From NCBI GenBank assembly GCA_025330725.1, contig JAIWND010000002.1, forward strand, positions 1,674,001 to 1,738,000: a stretch of 64,000 bases of DNA. Reading direction: 5' to 3'. Made by a program: the position numbers and the translations under genes. Below, piece after piece: positions 29,113 to 41,798 of this stretch. The stretch is from Chlamydoabsidia padenii (taxonomy: Eukaryota; Mucoromycota; Mucoromycetes; Mucorales; Cunninghamellaceae). The notes beneath the pieces are model-generated. The model was not told where the DNA came from, did no database searches, and saw only the letters and a list, made by a program, of their open reading frames with translations. Within the stretch, counting starts at the first letter, position 1. The number at the start of each line of letters is the position of its first letter.

Positions 29113-30210
29113 CTATTGGAAGTGTCGACCGTAAACACCTTTTAGCTGTTCCATAAATATAAACATGAGAGTCGTGTGAGGCCTAAAAAAAAAAAAAAAG
29201 GTTAGAAAATTCCCCATTCCAATCCATCCCCATGACCACTTACCCAATACGTAAAAAGTGAGCAAAGAAGCCTTTATACAAACCCTGGACCCCTTCAGTA
29301 TGAATCAGCTTGACAAAACAATCGATAAGATTCTTGTAGAGCAAACCTTTCCCAGACACCGGATCCACTCCTTGATTGTAGAGCCGAGTGGACAAGACAT
29401 CAAATGGATTCATAGCCAGAGCCACCAGGAAACCTGTCACCATCGACGCACCAAAATGAGTCGAGATCGTATCCGACAATGCAAATTCCGTCATCATAAG
29501 ATCCTTGCCAAACATATACGAAGGCATCTGGACAGCAGAGCCCACACTGGCACGAGCCATCGCAGCGGAAGCACCCCGATACAACCCCTTGATCCCTTCA
29601 ACGTGGTAAATATGTGAGAGCGCTGACCAAGAAGACATCATTTTGTGCTGATAACCGATTTGCTTGAACACCGGTGAGTAGGATTGTCGTCGGGTCTTGA
29701 TCAGGTACAGAGGTGAGCCTAAAAGCGCACCAATCATACCGGAAACCCCACCGGCAAAGATACCTGCGGCAAGCAGACTATGGTGAGAGGTCAATTGTAA
29801 CGAATGAATGACGCCGGAATGCAAAGGTTCGTATAGGCCCAGTCGACTACCGTTCAGACAGACTTGATAGAGATAGGCCACACTGAGTCCGCGTTGAAGT
29901 CCACGGACTCCTTCGTTTTCGAATACCACCTTGAGTGCCTGGAAGCTGTTGTGATAGGGTCGTGCTGAGGGTGATAAACTACCCGTACGTACTAATTCAC
30001 CTTGTAATTGAAGACGAGTTTTGACAACCTAAACAAATGAATTCAAGTTAAAGGAGGACGGATGACTTTTTTTGTTTATTTGTTGGTTCTTCTTACTTCA
30101 ATGGGATTGGTAAAGGTGACAGCACCACATGCAGCTAAAGCACCAATAACGAATCCGACTGCTGTATCCTTTGACTTGTTGGGTATCTTTTGAGAGGAGA
30201 GGTTAATCAT
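29113..30210 (-). CDS. Mitochondrial carrier, Oac1/SLC25A34-35 type
   Basis: Three exons (30210-30097, 30028-29244, 29182-29113) encode 322 residues. The three carrier repeats show NPIEVVKTRLQLQGE, GSPLYLIKTRRQS and MNPFDVLSTRLYNQG, each followed by a GL.RG-type motif. Six transmembrane helices are expected in the inner mitochondrial membrane. The third-repeat sequence and DVLSTRLYNQ are typical of the Oac1 group, which carries oxaloacetate, sulfate or related anions. The substrate is inferred from subfamily resemblance only. The last exon (70 nt) encodes the final helix end. The start follows a purine-rich leader, and the recurrent element lies 82 bp upstream. Confidence 0.9.
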
Positions 30211-30511
30211 GATATTGTAAGAGAAAGGGGGATAAAAATAAAATGCGGGGTAGCGAAAATTTTCATCTCCCTTTTAAATCAAATAGTCAGCGCCGGGATT
30301 TCAATCTCAACAGAAGCGAAGAAGACTGAAGATCAAACACAACTTGCTAAGCATGCATACATAAAAGAGGTAAAGGTATATTTATTGTAGTAATAAAAAA
30401 AAAAAGTATCCTGTTTTATAAAGTCTAATTATCAATGTATTCTAATTAGCGACTATTACTATTGATAATACTATGTATGTAAAAATATAAACTAAACTAT
30501 TTAGATTCATT
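30211..30511. other. Spacer between the carrier and glycosyltransferase genes
   Basis: AT-rich 3' flank of the glycosyltransferase gene and 5' flank of the carrier gene. Only the promoter element is seen. Confidence 0.5.
30292..30304. promoter_or_regulatory. GCCGGGATTTCAA element upstream of the Oac1-like gene
   Basis: Copy of the recurrent motif 82 bp before the start codon. Confidence 0.45.
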
Positions 30512-32138
30512 TCATCTTGACTGTTCTTCCAAAGGTGCCGATCCCAGAGGACAGTGATCACTAATTGTAGTTGTTGTCAGTCCATTGGTGATAGAAGAAG
30601 GTTTCCGATAGTTCCATTCCACCACAAACTGTTCCAATATTTTCGCAGCAATAGGACCACCATCATGACCGACCAAACGATCCGGATCATCACAAGACCC
30701 AGACAATTGCGCGGCTTGTTCAATTGCCTTGGCCCACATCCCTGCTTCAAAATCATTCCTATCCAATTCCACAGCACTGCCTTGATCCTGCATGAGTTTC
30801 CTCAAACCAAATTCCTCAATGAATTGAGGTCGAGGGACGTAGACAAAAGGCGTATGATGACCAATACATTCACTACAAGTGCCATAGCCAAGTTTACCCA
30901 AAACAACATCCACCGCATTCGTCAGGTCAGGTACATACGCATCAAAGGAAGCACGGTAAAAGCCAGGTGGTAAATTAATACTGTCAGGGGCACCGCAGAC
31001 AATACAGATCCAGTTTGGTGGTAGAGGGTTTTCTTGTTTCCATTCAGCTTTACCAAGGACTTGGCCACCAAAAGATAAGAGAAGGATTCGATGAGTATCG
31101 TAGATTGAGGAAGGAATACCGAGTTCATCCAATACTTGTGTTCGATTCTTGTGGTGTTTACGAAAAACCAATGGGACATCGATGATACGTCGTTCGATTT
31201 TAGAGGATAGTCGATTCGATAGAACGGTGGCAACACTGACGGATGGAAGTTGTGTTTTCCCATTAACAATTCCTTTCACTTTGGTTGTTGGCACTGTTGT
31301 TGTTGTTGTTGTTGTTGTTGCTGTTGGTCCACCTATTATTGGAGTACTTGGTACCAATTCCACCGCGTCATCAAAAGAAGGAATCCGTATCGCACCAGGT
31401 AATCGTACCAAGAGATCAGCATTTCTATAATCTTGAATAACCACATTGACCAATTCCCTGATTTCATCATCCAAAGCATCACCTTCACATAATCCACTAT
31501 AGACTTCATCAAAGGTAAAGTTACTTGCTATAGCTGCTGGAATTCCTGCACCAGCCGCCGCCGCACTAAAAAAGAATCATTTTTTTTTATTAATACATTT
31601 CAAACCCAGAGATCAATTACTTTTATTACTTACCATGGTAAAAAGGGAGCATCACATACAACACAATCTGCCTTGACTTGTTTTAACCAGGTGATTTCAT
31701 CCATTAGAATATCAGATCTTTTATGTATGAATTGTTTCAAGCCGGCGATAGTTTGTTGACGATCGACAGTATAGGCCAAAGGTTGTACAACGCCGGCGTC
31801 GATGGCTGCTTGTCGATAAATAGCACCAACCTTGGTTACACCTTGGAAGATGAAGCTGGAGGCATTTGAGATGACATACACCTTGTGTTGAGCTGGTAAT
31901 CGTAAAATATCGCTAATAATTTGGTTGGCCCTGGTGGCGTGTCCCCAACCTACGGTCAAGAAGAAGAAGAAGAAGAAAGTCAGTTAGTCTACCATCCTCC
32001 ACCACCACCTGATGAAAGGGTCCCCCCACCCCCTTTTTCTTGATTCTTACCATGACCAGACACATAAAAGCAAAACACAAAGGGTCTTGGTGTAGAGTTG
32101 TCAATATTGTTGTTAACTTGTACTTGAAGTTTCGCCAT
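30512..32138 (-). CDS. Glycosyltransferase-like protein resembling the N-terminal domain of plant L-arabinokinase
   Basis: Three exons (32138-32051, 31949-31634, 31565-30512) give 485 residues. The N-terminus FVFCFYVSGHGWGHATRANQI matches the first loop of GT-B fold enzymes. YVISNASSFIFQ, the AYTVDRQQTI stretch and VKADCVVCDAPFLPW follow the same order as in the glycosyltransferase-like half of L-arabinokinase. The second half has ILLLSFGGQVLG, NWICIVCGAPD and a donor-site-like GYGTCSECIGHHTPFVYVPR. There is no kinase half. A poly-Thr stretch at about residue 190 comes from an ACA/ACC repeat. Substrate unknown. Confidence 0.75.
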
Positions 32139-32493
32139 AAAAGATGAAAGGAAGGAAGGATTTCTATAAATAAATAATAAAAAAAAAAAAAATAGAGAGA
32201 GAAAGAAAAGAAAAAAGGGGAGCGCCAATTGCAATGATTTATATCAATACAATCCCATTGGTTGGGTTTAATTTTAAAATCCCGCATTTTCTCTTTTCTT
32301 TGGTTTATGCAAACAACCGACCCCAATCAAAGACAGTCAATGATTGCTTCAAAAAAAAAAAAAAGTTTATTTTGTACATTAAAAGAGATCATAAAACAGA
32401 ATAAGGAGAGTAAATAAAAAAGATCAACAAGGACAAAATAACCAAATTCTATCTACTTTAAAAAGAAAAAAAAGTAGAGGGAAGGGTTCTATT
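32139..32493. other. Spacer between PRP19 and the glycosyltransferase gene
   Basis: A-rich leader, the promoter element, and the AT-rich 3' flank of PRP19 with A runs near 32350 and 32465. No gene is seen. Confidence 0.5.
32273..32285. promoter_or_regulatory. TTTAAAATCCCGC element
   Basis: Recurrent motif 134 bp upstream of the glycosyltransferase start codon. Confidence 0.45.
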
Positions 32494-34439
32494 CTATTCT
32501 TGAGCAGCACCATAGAAGCGAACCGTACGATCCATACCTGCAGCCAATAAGGAGTCAGCCATAGGAGACCATTTCAAACCAGTAATTTCTGCCGAGTTAT
32601 CAGTGAAGCTTGACAATAGAGAGCCATCCTTTGCCTTGAGAATACGGACATCAGAGCCACCCACAGCCAAATATTGGCCATAGTTGTCAAAGGCAAGAGA
32701 GTGTACCTTGTAGTCGCTATCTAGGGTAAATGTCTTTGTGTTGCTGAGTTTACGGAGATCCCAGAGTTTCACCAAGTTGTCTTTGGAAGCAGTGGCAAGA
32801 ATATAACTAATGATAGAATATAAATAAAAATCAGTTCCCTTGTAATCCATTGTAGATATGATCAACCCTACCCATTTTCAGAGAATGCCAAAGCTTGGAT
32901 TTGACCAGAATGATCAGCAAAGTTAGCAGCCACAGATTGAGATTTGACATCCCAGATACGGACCACACCATCAGTTGTACCCGCACCAAGAAGCATACCA
33001 TCAGGATGGAATTGAATAGAAGAGTAGCCAGATTGATTATCTTGATCGACAGTTTCCATCAGAGCTTGACCTGATTCAAAGTCATAAAAGGACCATTTGC
33101 TATCCAAACCGGCGCTGACAAAGTAATCGTTGCTTGGGTGTACTGATAAGCTGGAGACTTCACCGGCATGAGCATTAATGTTGTGTGCGACTTGATAACC
33201 CTTGTTGCCACCAGGAATCCATACGCGCACATGTTTATCCGCACTAGCACTGATTGCCACATCATGTTCCACTCCTTGTTGACCACGGAATTTCACGGCA
33301 GTCACCTTCTTGGTATGGCCTGTCAGATTAGCAACCACCTTTTCTTCTTCTTTGTTGTAGATTTGTACGTGTTTGTCCATACCACCGGTTAAGATATTCT
33401 TTCCTGAAGCATCGACATCCACTGCTGTGATACCAGGTGTACGAGATGTATGCATCGATGGTATTGTTGATGTTTCGGTGAAAGTTTGAATCGACTCGGC
33501 GCTGGTGTAATCCGTTGGTGGCTTTCTCTTACGGCGACCTTGTGAGAGACTAAATGAAGAAGAATAAAAAGATGGATTGTTTTATTAAAGTGACAAACAC
33601 TCGCCCCCCCTCCATCATAATACTTACGTATTGCTGGTTTCTGTGAGTTGATTGATGACTTGTTCAGGTAAGGCGGGTTGATCCACCTCCATAGATTCTT
33701 GAGCAGTTGTATCACCAGACACATCGGCAGTGGTAGCAGTAGTACCCAAATGTGCTTGGACGTTAGCAAGGGCTCTACATAAAAACAAAAAAGTAATATG
33801 AGTGTATCATTTCATGATACCTATTATCCAAGTTACTTACTCTCTAGCAGCATCACGTTCCTTCTTGAGACGAGCAATAACACGAGTGGCAGCATCGTTT
33901 TGGTAGAGAGCGTGAGACAATTCTTGACGGACTTGTTGATATTGTTGCTTCAAGGTAAAGGATTCCAACATGACACTATCCCATTCGTTTTGTAAAGAGG
34001 ATAGAATAGATGGCACTGAAGAAAGCTTGGGAGGTCGTGGTTTTACTGTCGAGGGAGCTACCAAAAAAAAAAAAATAAAAAAAAATAAAATAAACGTAGT
34101 TAGTTTCATAGATTTGACATTTCCCATCTACCCCATAACAAACTTACTAGTCTTGACTTCGATCAAATCTTCCACCGTCATTTCTTCGCCATTAATGGGA
34201 TCCTTTCCATTGTCAGTAATGTATTTTTCGATCAAGCGTCGTTCAAAAAGGCTACCGCTTTTGATGGACACAACAGGATGTTCAGGTGCTTCACCAGAAA
34301 CTAGTTATAAACCAAAAAGAAAAAGAAAATAGGTTGGTAAATATCAAGCTACCAAGTATAGTTGTAGCATTGATAGATCTAGCTGCAATGATAATTGTGT
34401 CCACCATGTGAATGCGGTTTACTTACTTGCACAAAACAT
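32494..34439 (-). CDS. PRP19: Pre-mRNA-processing factor 19, U-box E3 ubiquitin ligase
   Basis: Six exons (34439-34427, 34300-34148, 34057-33841, 33774-33628, 33549-32872, 32806-32494) give 506 residues, close to yeast Prp19. The U-box spans residues 1-65: [29 protein letters not shown] and [14 protein letters not shown] coiled coil follows near 90-140. Seven WD repeats fill the C-terminal half (for example [39 protein letters not shown]). It is the core of the NineTeen complex that activates the spliceosome, with further roles in DNA damage signalling. The initiator exon has only 13 coding nt. Confidence 0.97.
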
Positions 34440-34896
34440 TTTTGGTCAAGGATGATTTGAGTGAAGAGAGGGAGTGAAAGAAGACGCGGAATCCATTTTG
34501 CTTTTTTTGAACAACAAAATTCTAATCAAGTCACGTCGGCATTTAAACTTTCACACTGGTGCTCCAAATGTAGTATGCAAGACAGTCTTACACACCAGAT
34601 CAATGTCATCATCTGACACTGTGATCAGAGTCAAAGCGTAATACTATGCGAACTTTTAGATCAGAAATAGTTAGCATAACTTGTGGATACCAGAAATGAG
34701 CCGTCTTTACAAGAAAACTTTTTTTTTTTCTTTTTATCAGGCACTATATTTCAAAACCCGCTTGACAGCACATTAAAAAAAAAAAAAAAGACATTATCAA
34801 GTAAGTAGCATTGTTTGAAGATAAAGGAATCAAGTTTATTCTATAGCATTTGTGTATATATATAAGTATGTAATGATATGTTAAAAGATGTATAAA
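34440..34896. other. Spacer with promoter element
   Basis: Consensus-like TTTCAAAACCCGC at 34749-34761, about 310 bp from the PRP19 ATG. A T run near 34720 and an A run near 34775. No gene is seen. Confidence 0.5.
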
Positions 34897-36889
34897 CTAT
34901 AGAATGGGTGATTGATAAAAGGGGCCATTTTGTCGTTGATCGCCAGGCCAGTTTGGAGAATGTACGGCGATTGCACCATAATCATGTCGTTGTACCAGGT
35001 TTTGCTCCATTTCCGTTTTATAAGAAGGGGGAGAAACCAAAGGAGTGCCGCTGTCTGGTAGGATTACCAACTTGTCTTGATACAAAGAATCTTGTATGTT
35101 GCCAGTTGATTGTACCATTTTCAATAAGGAATGGATATTTGACACATAAGATTTGGGTTGTCTTCGGACCACCTTGACCTTCTTGGAGACTACAATGATA
35201 AAAATAATAATCTTTAGTTAAAGTCGCAGTACCCATATATCAACTTACCATCTACGTAAATGTCTGTTTCATCGATGATTTCCTATATAAAGTGATATTA
35301 ATTTAGGACATATATCGTGTTAGATGCAGGACTTTTCTTTTTTAATTACTTACTTCGCCAATCAATTCTTCAATAACATCTTCTAGGGTAAGAACACCAA
35401 GAGCACCACCAACACCACCAGGATTAGATGATATCAATGCCAAATGACCTATCATCATATCATAAGGGGGAAGAGTGAGATTAGTACATGACACCCCATT
35501 CCATTGTTTATACTTACTTTTCCCTTCTTGGAAAAAGTTTAGAATATCGAGGCAGCTTGTATCAGATGATATAGTCGGCAATGCACTTAAATTAAAGCAT
35601 CGTACAGGCAGGGCATCATCGACATCGTACGTGATCAGTTGTTTGACAAGCAGCATACCGATAAAGTCCGTCTTGTCCTTTGTTGTGCTAATTGGAATCC
35701 GAGAGTAGCCATGGAATAAGATCTACAGTATGATGATAAGATAAATGAATTAACATACCCCTTCTTTATTCAAAACCAGTTATTTTTGTGTTACCTTATC
35801 CACTGTTTGCTTGTCGAGAATGGCATCCATAGATAAAGTAAAAACGTCCTGAATAGGAGTCATAACTTTAGACACAGGTTTATCACGTAGATCCAGCACC
35901 GATCCGATGATAAGCACTTCATCTTCCGTCAGTCCGTCGGTCGTATCTTTTGATTGATGTAGGGAGACCAACGTTTTTAAACCTATCAGACAGACGTAAA
36001 CATAAAGAATGAGAATAAAATATGTTTGATCATTAACTGTTTCTTACCTGCTTTCTTGTATACAGTACCATGATTTTTTCCAAGAAAGTAATCCAAGAGC
36101 AAAGCGGTAGGATAACCTAATGGGCACATAATATACATAAGGATCAAGACCAGTCTATGATCACAATAAATAAAAAGAGGAGTATAGTAGTTAGTTTTTC
36201 TATCATTTGTTTGATAATCCTTCCCCCACCCCCGATTCACTCCTTAAAGCATTCTTACGTTGAGCATTTCGCACCAATGGATAATCCATGACGGACACAA
36301 ATCGCTACAAATCATAAAATACAAACTATGTTAGTCAATTTTAACAAGACAAATCAACTTACATTGAGGAATCACCCTATTCAAATGATACATATAAATA
36401 AAAGATTTAGTTAGTATAGTATTCCATACTATAAACTGATCCTACATACTCTCCAAAGACAACAATCAAAGCGGTAGATATCAAAACAGCCTGCCAGCCA
36501 CCACCAAATACCGAATCCAGGATAATCGGTAGTGTTTCATTTACAACCACATTGGACAACAACAGTGTCACCAGGACCCAGTGTTTACCATGGTCAAGTA
36601 GTCGTAATACTTTGGCCGCGTTGTATTGTTCTTCAGGTGTCCCACTTTCCTTCATTACTTGGAGATTCGTCAAGTCCAACCCCATCAATCCTAACGTCAA
36701 TCCCGCAAACGCGGCACCTAAAAGTACCAGTATCACCGCCGCCAAAAGTCGTAGAATGTATGTCGAGTGTTGTCCACCACCAGAGTAATCAATGGGGTCC
36801 ACCACCGCCACTGGCGATCCATAGAGAGGAGTTATTAATAATGAGGTCCATGCAAACCATAATAGAGTACGCAAAGGAATACGACTCAT
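34897..36889 (-). CDS. MAM3: CNNM/Mam3-type metal homeostasis protein (DUF21 plus CBS domains)
   Basis: Nine exons (36889-36450, 36376-36363, 36304-36259, 36154-36048, 35982-35795, 35722-35518, 35448-35354, 35282-35249, 35189-34897) give 473 residues. After a likely signal sequence comes a CNNM transmembrane domain (about 45-215) with [32 protein letters not shown] and a VFGEVIPQSIC segment. A CBS pair (about 240-400) includes [12 protein letters not shown] and [19 protein letters not shown] proteins handle Mg2+ and related metals; yeast Mam3 is vacuolar. Exon 2 is a 14-nt microexon whose inclusion is needed to build the conserved GEVIPQS motif. The C-terminal tail is disordered. Confidence 0.93.
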
Positions 36890-37240
<351 letters not shown>

Positions 37241-40200
37241 CTATACTTTTGCTTGAAGCCGTTTGGTTTCTTCAGGTGTAAACTTGAGCATCATAGTGAG
37301 GACAGGAATCAATTGCGCCTAAGAAGAAGAATAGGAGAAGGGTTAGTTCTTGTTTGTCATTATGATATCCTACAGTGTGTTTTTATAACTTACTCTGGTA
37401 GATTTAGATTCCAAGAATTTCAATACGACATTTCGCAAGTATTCCATGTTGACTTCATCTTCTTTGCTAGTGGATTTGGATGATGACGATGTGGGGGTAC
37501 CAGGCCGGGGACTTGCATTGCTAATTTGTGTTGATGACAATTCTGACGGATGATGGTTGATAGGAGTGCTTGGGCGTACCGGTGATTGCGCTTGAGAAGT
37601 GCTTGGTGATAGTCGAGAGTCGGTATGTAGAGATGATCTTGATAATTTACGGATCTCGTCCTTGAGTGTCTATATATATATATTCAAAACAAAGATACAG
37701 TCAATATTTAGTCATTCATTTCTTTTTATGTTATTACCTTGTTGAGTGTTTTCAGATGACCTTCACGTATCTTCATATCTTCAAGTTCCTTTAGCTTGTC
37801 CAGACCAGATTGTTCGTTTCGCTGCTTTTCATCTTGTAATTTGGCCTATGTAAAAGAAACAAATCCGTTAGTTTCCTCGTCTTTTTTGTTGTTGTTTCAA
37901 TACATACCAATCCTGTTTTAGCTTCAGTGGCTTCTTGTTGTACCTTGCCCAATTCGTCCACCAAGTGATCAATGCGTTCTATCAAGTCATGCTTGTCCTT
38001 TTCTAAATCTTCTGCAGTCTTGATCTTGATGTCATAGTTTTCTTGTAAAGAACTAATTTTGTTGTTCAATGCATCGAGGGTCGAGGTCAATTCTTTAATG
38101 TTGACTTGCAAAGTTTCTTGTTGTTGCTGTGCCAATGATAGTTGCGATTGTCGTTGTTCAAGATCCGTTTCCAATAGGCGCTGCTGTTCATTCCATTGAG
38201 TTTGTCGGTCTGAAAGTTCCGCTTTTGCTTGATCCGCCATTGCTTGGTATTCCGCCAGTGCCACCGATTTTTCATTCGCTTCTTCTGCCTGTCGTTCCGT
38301 CTCCTTCAATCGATGTTGTAAATTCTCCGTCATGCTTTGTGAGCTTTCAAATTCCGCCTGCTTTATTTGTAGTTCGTCAAACATTCGGTTCTTGTCATCC
38401 AAGGCTTCTTTTCGTTCCCGTTGCAAGATCTTGACTTCTGATTCCAATGATTGTAGCCTGTTGCCGAGCCGTGCCAGTTCCGCCTTGTGTCCAGCTTCTA
38501 ATTTACCTTGTCCATCAGTGAGATCCTTGACCTTGTTCTTCGTCAATTCCAATTCTTCGGCCACATCAGATTTGTCCTTCTCCAGTTTCATGATTTGCTT
38601 CTTAGTTTTGTTCAGGACGGCCACATATTTCTTGGACTTGTCTTCGAGTTCCGAGATTTCCTTCCGGCTGGTATCCATTTCCATATCCCGTTCATTTAGC
38701 ATTTCCTTCACCACCTTGATGGATTCATTAGCATCCTTGAGTTTACTGTTTGATGACTTGAGTTCGGATTTAGTGTCTTGGAGCTGCTTGAGAGCTTCGT
38801 CTTTTTCCATTTCGAATTCATGCAATTGTGTTGTTAGTTTGTCTGCGTTGTTGGTGAGATCCGCTATTGTCTGTTTCTTTTCTTCCATCGACGTTGTCAG
38901 TTGTTCCACTTGTTGCTTTAAATCATCAATGACCGAGTCGCGATCAGCAAGTTGTACTTCCAATTGAGTGACTTTGGCCACAAAAAAAAAAAAAAAGTTA
39001 GCATGTCTTGTGAAACATATGCCATTGTCCTGGTCATGTAATTTTACCTTTAGAGTCATCGTTAGTAGCCGCTTCAAGCTGTTGTTCCAATTGCACCTTT
39101 AATGATTCGGCTTCTTGTGCTGCTGATTTCAAAGTAGATAGCTGTTGCTCAAGGGATTCAATGGTCGAGGTGCGTTCAGTCAATTGCGTTTCCAGTGTTG
39201 AGATCTTGTCGCTAGTGTCTTTTGCTGAGGAAGTATGTCCATTCAACTGCTGTTTGAGATCATCAATCACATTATCACGTTCCTTGAGTTGGGCTTCTAA
39301 CGCTGATAACTTGTCACTGTTGTCCTTTGCCGAAGATATATGGTTGTCTAGTTGCTGTTTGAGATTGTCGATAGTAGCACCATTTTCCTTCAATTGAGCC
39401 TCCAGCGCTGATACCGTGTCATCGTTTTCCAGTTGCTGCTTCAGATCCCCAATGGTGCCATCGCGTTCCTTTAACTGAGTTTCCAATGCCGATATTTTGT
39501 CGCTGTCGTCCTTTGATGAGGTCGTAAGATTATCCAGTTGCTGCTTCAGATCCCCAATGGTGCCATCACGTTCCTTCAACTGAGTTTCCAATGCCGATAT
39601 TCTGTCGCTGTCGTCCTTTGATGAGGTCGTGAGATTATCCAGTTGCTGCTTCAGATCCCCAATGGTGGAATCACGGCCCTCAAGTTGAGTTTCTAATGCT
39701 GCCACCTTTTCGCTGTTACCCTTTGATGACGTTGTATGATCATCCAGTTGCTGTTTAAGATCGACAATGGTGGAATCACGTTCCTTGAGTTGAGATTCCA
39801 ATGCTGATACTACATCGCTGTTTTCCAACTGTCCCCTGAGATCGTCTATGGTGCTTTCATGCTGCTTCAGTTGTGTTTCCAGTGCTGATATTTTGTCGCC
39901 AGTATCTTTTGTCGAGGTAGAATAATCGTCTAATTGCTGTTTGAGACCTTGGATGGTGCTGTCCCGTTCCTTGAGCTGAGTTTCCAGAACAGACACTCTG
40001 TCACTGTGACCCTTGTGATTGTCGAGTTGCTGTTTAAGATCGTCGATGGTGATATCACGTTCCTGCAATTGTGTTTCCAACACTGATATTTTGTCACCAG
40101 CATCTTTTACCGAGGTAGAAGAATCATTCAATTGTTGTTTGAAATCCTTGATAGAGCTGTCTCGTTGCTTGAGCTGAGTTTCCAATCCTGACACCCTGTC

Positions 40201-41351
40201 GCTGTGATCTTTTACTGAAGCTGCTTGGTTATCTAGTTGTTGTTGGAGATCCTGAATGGTAATATCACGATCCTTGAGCTGAGTTTCCAATGTTGATACA
40301 ATGTTACTGTTATCCAATTGTGCCTTGAGATCATCGATGGTGGTGTTACGATTCTTGAGCCGAGTTTCTAAATCAGAAATCTTGTTGCTCGTCTCCTTTG
40401 TCAATGTAGTAGTATGATCATCCAACTGTTGTTTGAGGCCGTCAATGGTGTTGTCGCGTTCCTTGAGTTGATGTTCCAGTGATGATACCTTGTCATGGAT
40501 GTCTTTGACCGATGATGTATGATTGTCGAGCTGTTGTTCCAATGCCTTCTTTTCATTGTACCACTGTTGTTGTTCATCAGTATGTTGCTGGGATAATGCT
40601 TGTTTTTCATCATTCCATTGTGTGCGCACCAATGACAGTTGTTGTTCCATATCACGTTTCTCTTGGTTCCATTCAACATGTTGTTGTTCCAGTTTTGTAT
40701 GTTTTTCATGCGCCTCATTGAGTTGACGAGCCAATTCATCCACCATCTTATTCTTATCTGCGATTTGCTGGTTCCATTCGTCCTGTTTGTTATCTAGTTA
40801 TAATAATAATATTAAGTAATAAAAAAAAAAAAACTGGTCAAGCTATTTGCATATCATCCTTCTTACGTACTTTTGTCCATGGCCTTGATCTGATCCTGCA
40901 GCTTTTGATTGACTTTTTCTTGTTGTGCCAGTTGTTGTTGCAGACCATCATACTTCTTTTCCGTATCACGGAGCACAGTATCGCGTTTCTTGTGTGCTTT
41001 GACCAGTTCCGTGAGCTTGAGTTTCATATCCTTGGATTCCTTGGCACCCGCTTCAGCCTTCTTCTTCCATTCGTCGAGACTTTGTTGTGCTTCATCCGCC
41101 TTGGCCATAAAGTGAAGGAGACTCTTTTTAGACTCCTCTTTTTCCAGTAAGAGTTCTTCCACTTGGTTTTTCAGATGATTGTTATTGGATCGCTCAGTCA
41201 GTTGTTGGTTGAGTTGGTCCCTTTCCTCCGTCAAAGTCTTGATCTTGTCCACCAAGCGCCGCATGACTTGACGTTCTTTGTCGCTGGTTGAGTCTGTTGA
41301 TTGGTTGGAGGCATCTTCAGTCAGTGGGTTTTCGCTTTTGTTGTTGGACAT
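37241..41351 (-). CDS. GRIP-domain golgin with repetitive coiled coil
   Basis: Six exons (41351-40871, 40793-39048, 38971-37908, 37845-37738, 37669-37394, 37318-37241) encode 1250 residues. Nearly all is coiled coil. Residues about 230-730 contain imperfect repeats of about 35 residues, with cores like ALETQLKERDGTIGDLKQQLD separated by a Ser/Asp-rich spacer. A Ser/Pro-rich linker precedes a C-terminal GRIP domain, EVNMEYLRNVVLKFLESKSTR then AQLIPVLTMMLKFTPEE, split by an intron. The GRIP domain binds the small GTPase Arl1 on the trans-Golgi, where golgins tether vesicles. Orthology to Imh1, GCC or golgin-245 is not settled. An ATG 27 nt upstream is possible. Confidence 0.92.
39040..40500 (-). 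repeat. Internal coding repeat of the golgin, about 105 nt period
   Basis: The exon carries about 14 imperfect tandem units. Two adjacent units around 39430-39660 are almost identical, a sign of recent duplication; others have diverged. Confidence 0.75.
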
Positions 41352-41483
41352 GATGACACAAAAACCAAGTTGAACCAAAGAAGATTGTGGATTAAAGTAA
41401 ACTAGGGAGTGAAGGATTTGTTGACGAGATGAAAGAGAAGGAAAAGAAACAGGTCAACTGAAACTTTTAAACCTCTGGCATAT

Positions 41484-41496
41484 TTTCAAATCCCGC
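41484..41496. promoter_or_regulatory. TTTCAAATCCCGC element upstream of the golgin gene
   Basis: Perfect consensus copy, 132 bp from the chosen golgin start. Confidence 0.5.
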
Positions 41497-41709
41497 AAGT
41501 GACTGGGCCTGAATCGAAGGAACCTTATATAATGCATATGCATACATGAATCAGGTATAGTAAATTACTTTCAAACAGCTTTTTGAATCATCACAGTATA
41601 TATATATATATATATACATCATAACTGTACATGGAGTAAAAAGATGATTAAGGATATCTACTTTTCTTTGCAGGAAGATTCATTGTCCAATCATTTTCGA
41701 CTTTTCAAA

Positions 41710-41721
41710 TTTAATGCCCGC
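41710..41721. promoter_or_regulatory. TTTAATGCCCGC element upstream of PAC1
   Basis: Variant copy 77 bp before the PAC1 ATG. The divergent golgin gene has its own copy in the same spacer. Confidence 0.45.
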
Positions 41722-41798
41722 CACTATAAAAAATTAGAAAAGTGTGGGAGGGACGCGTACATTCTTTCTCTTTCTTTCTTTCAAAGATACATTATTTA

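Noticed and set aside
38332..38967. Plus-strand 211-codon Ser/Cys/Phe-rich frame
   Set aside because: Antisense of the golgin coiled-coil codons, which commonly leave open complementary frames.
41351..41378. Upstream ATG of the golgin (adds MVQLGFCVI)
   Set aside because: Hydrophobic extension unlike golgin N-termini. Not excluded, but the inner ATG is preferred.
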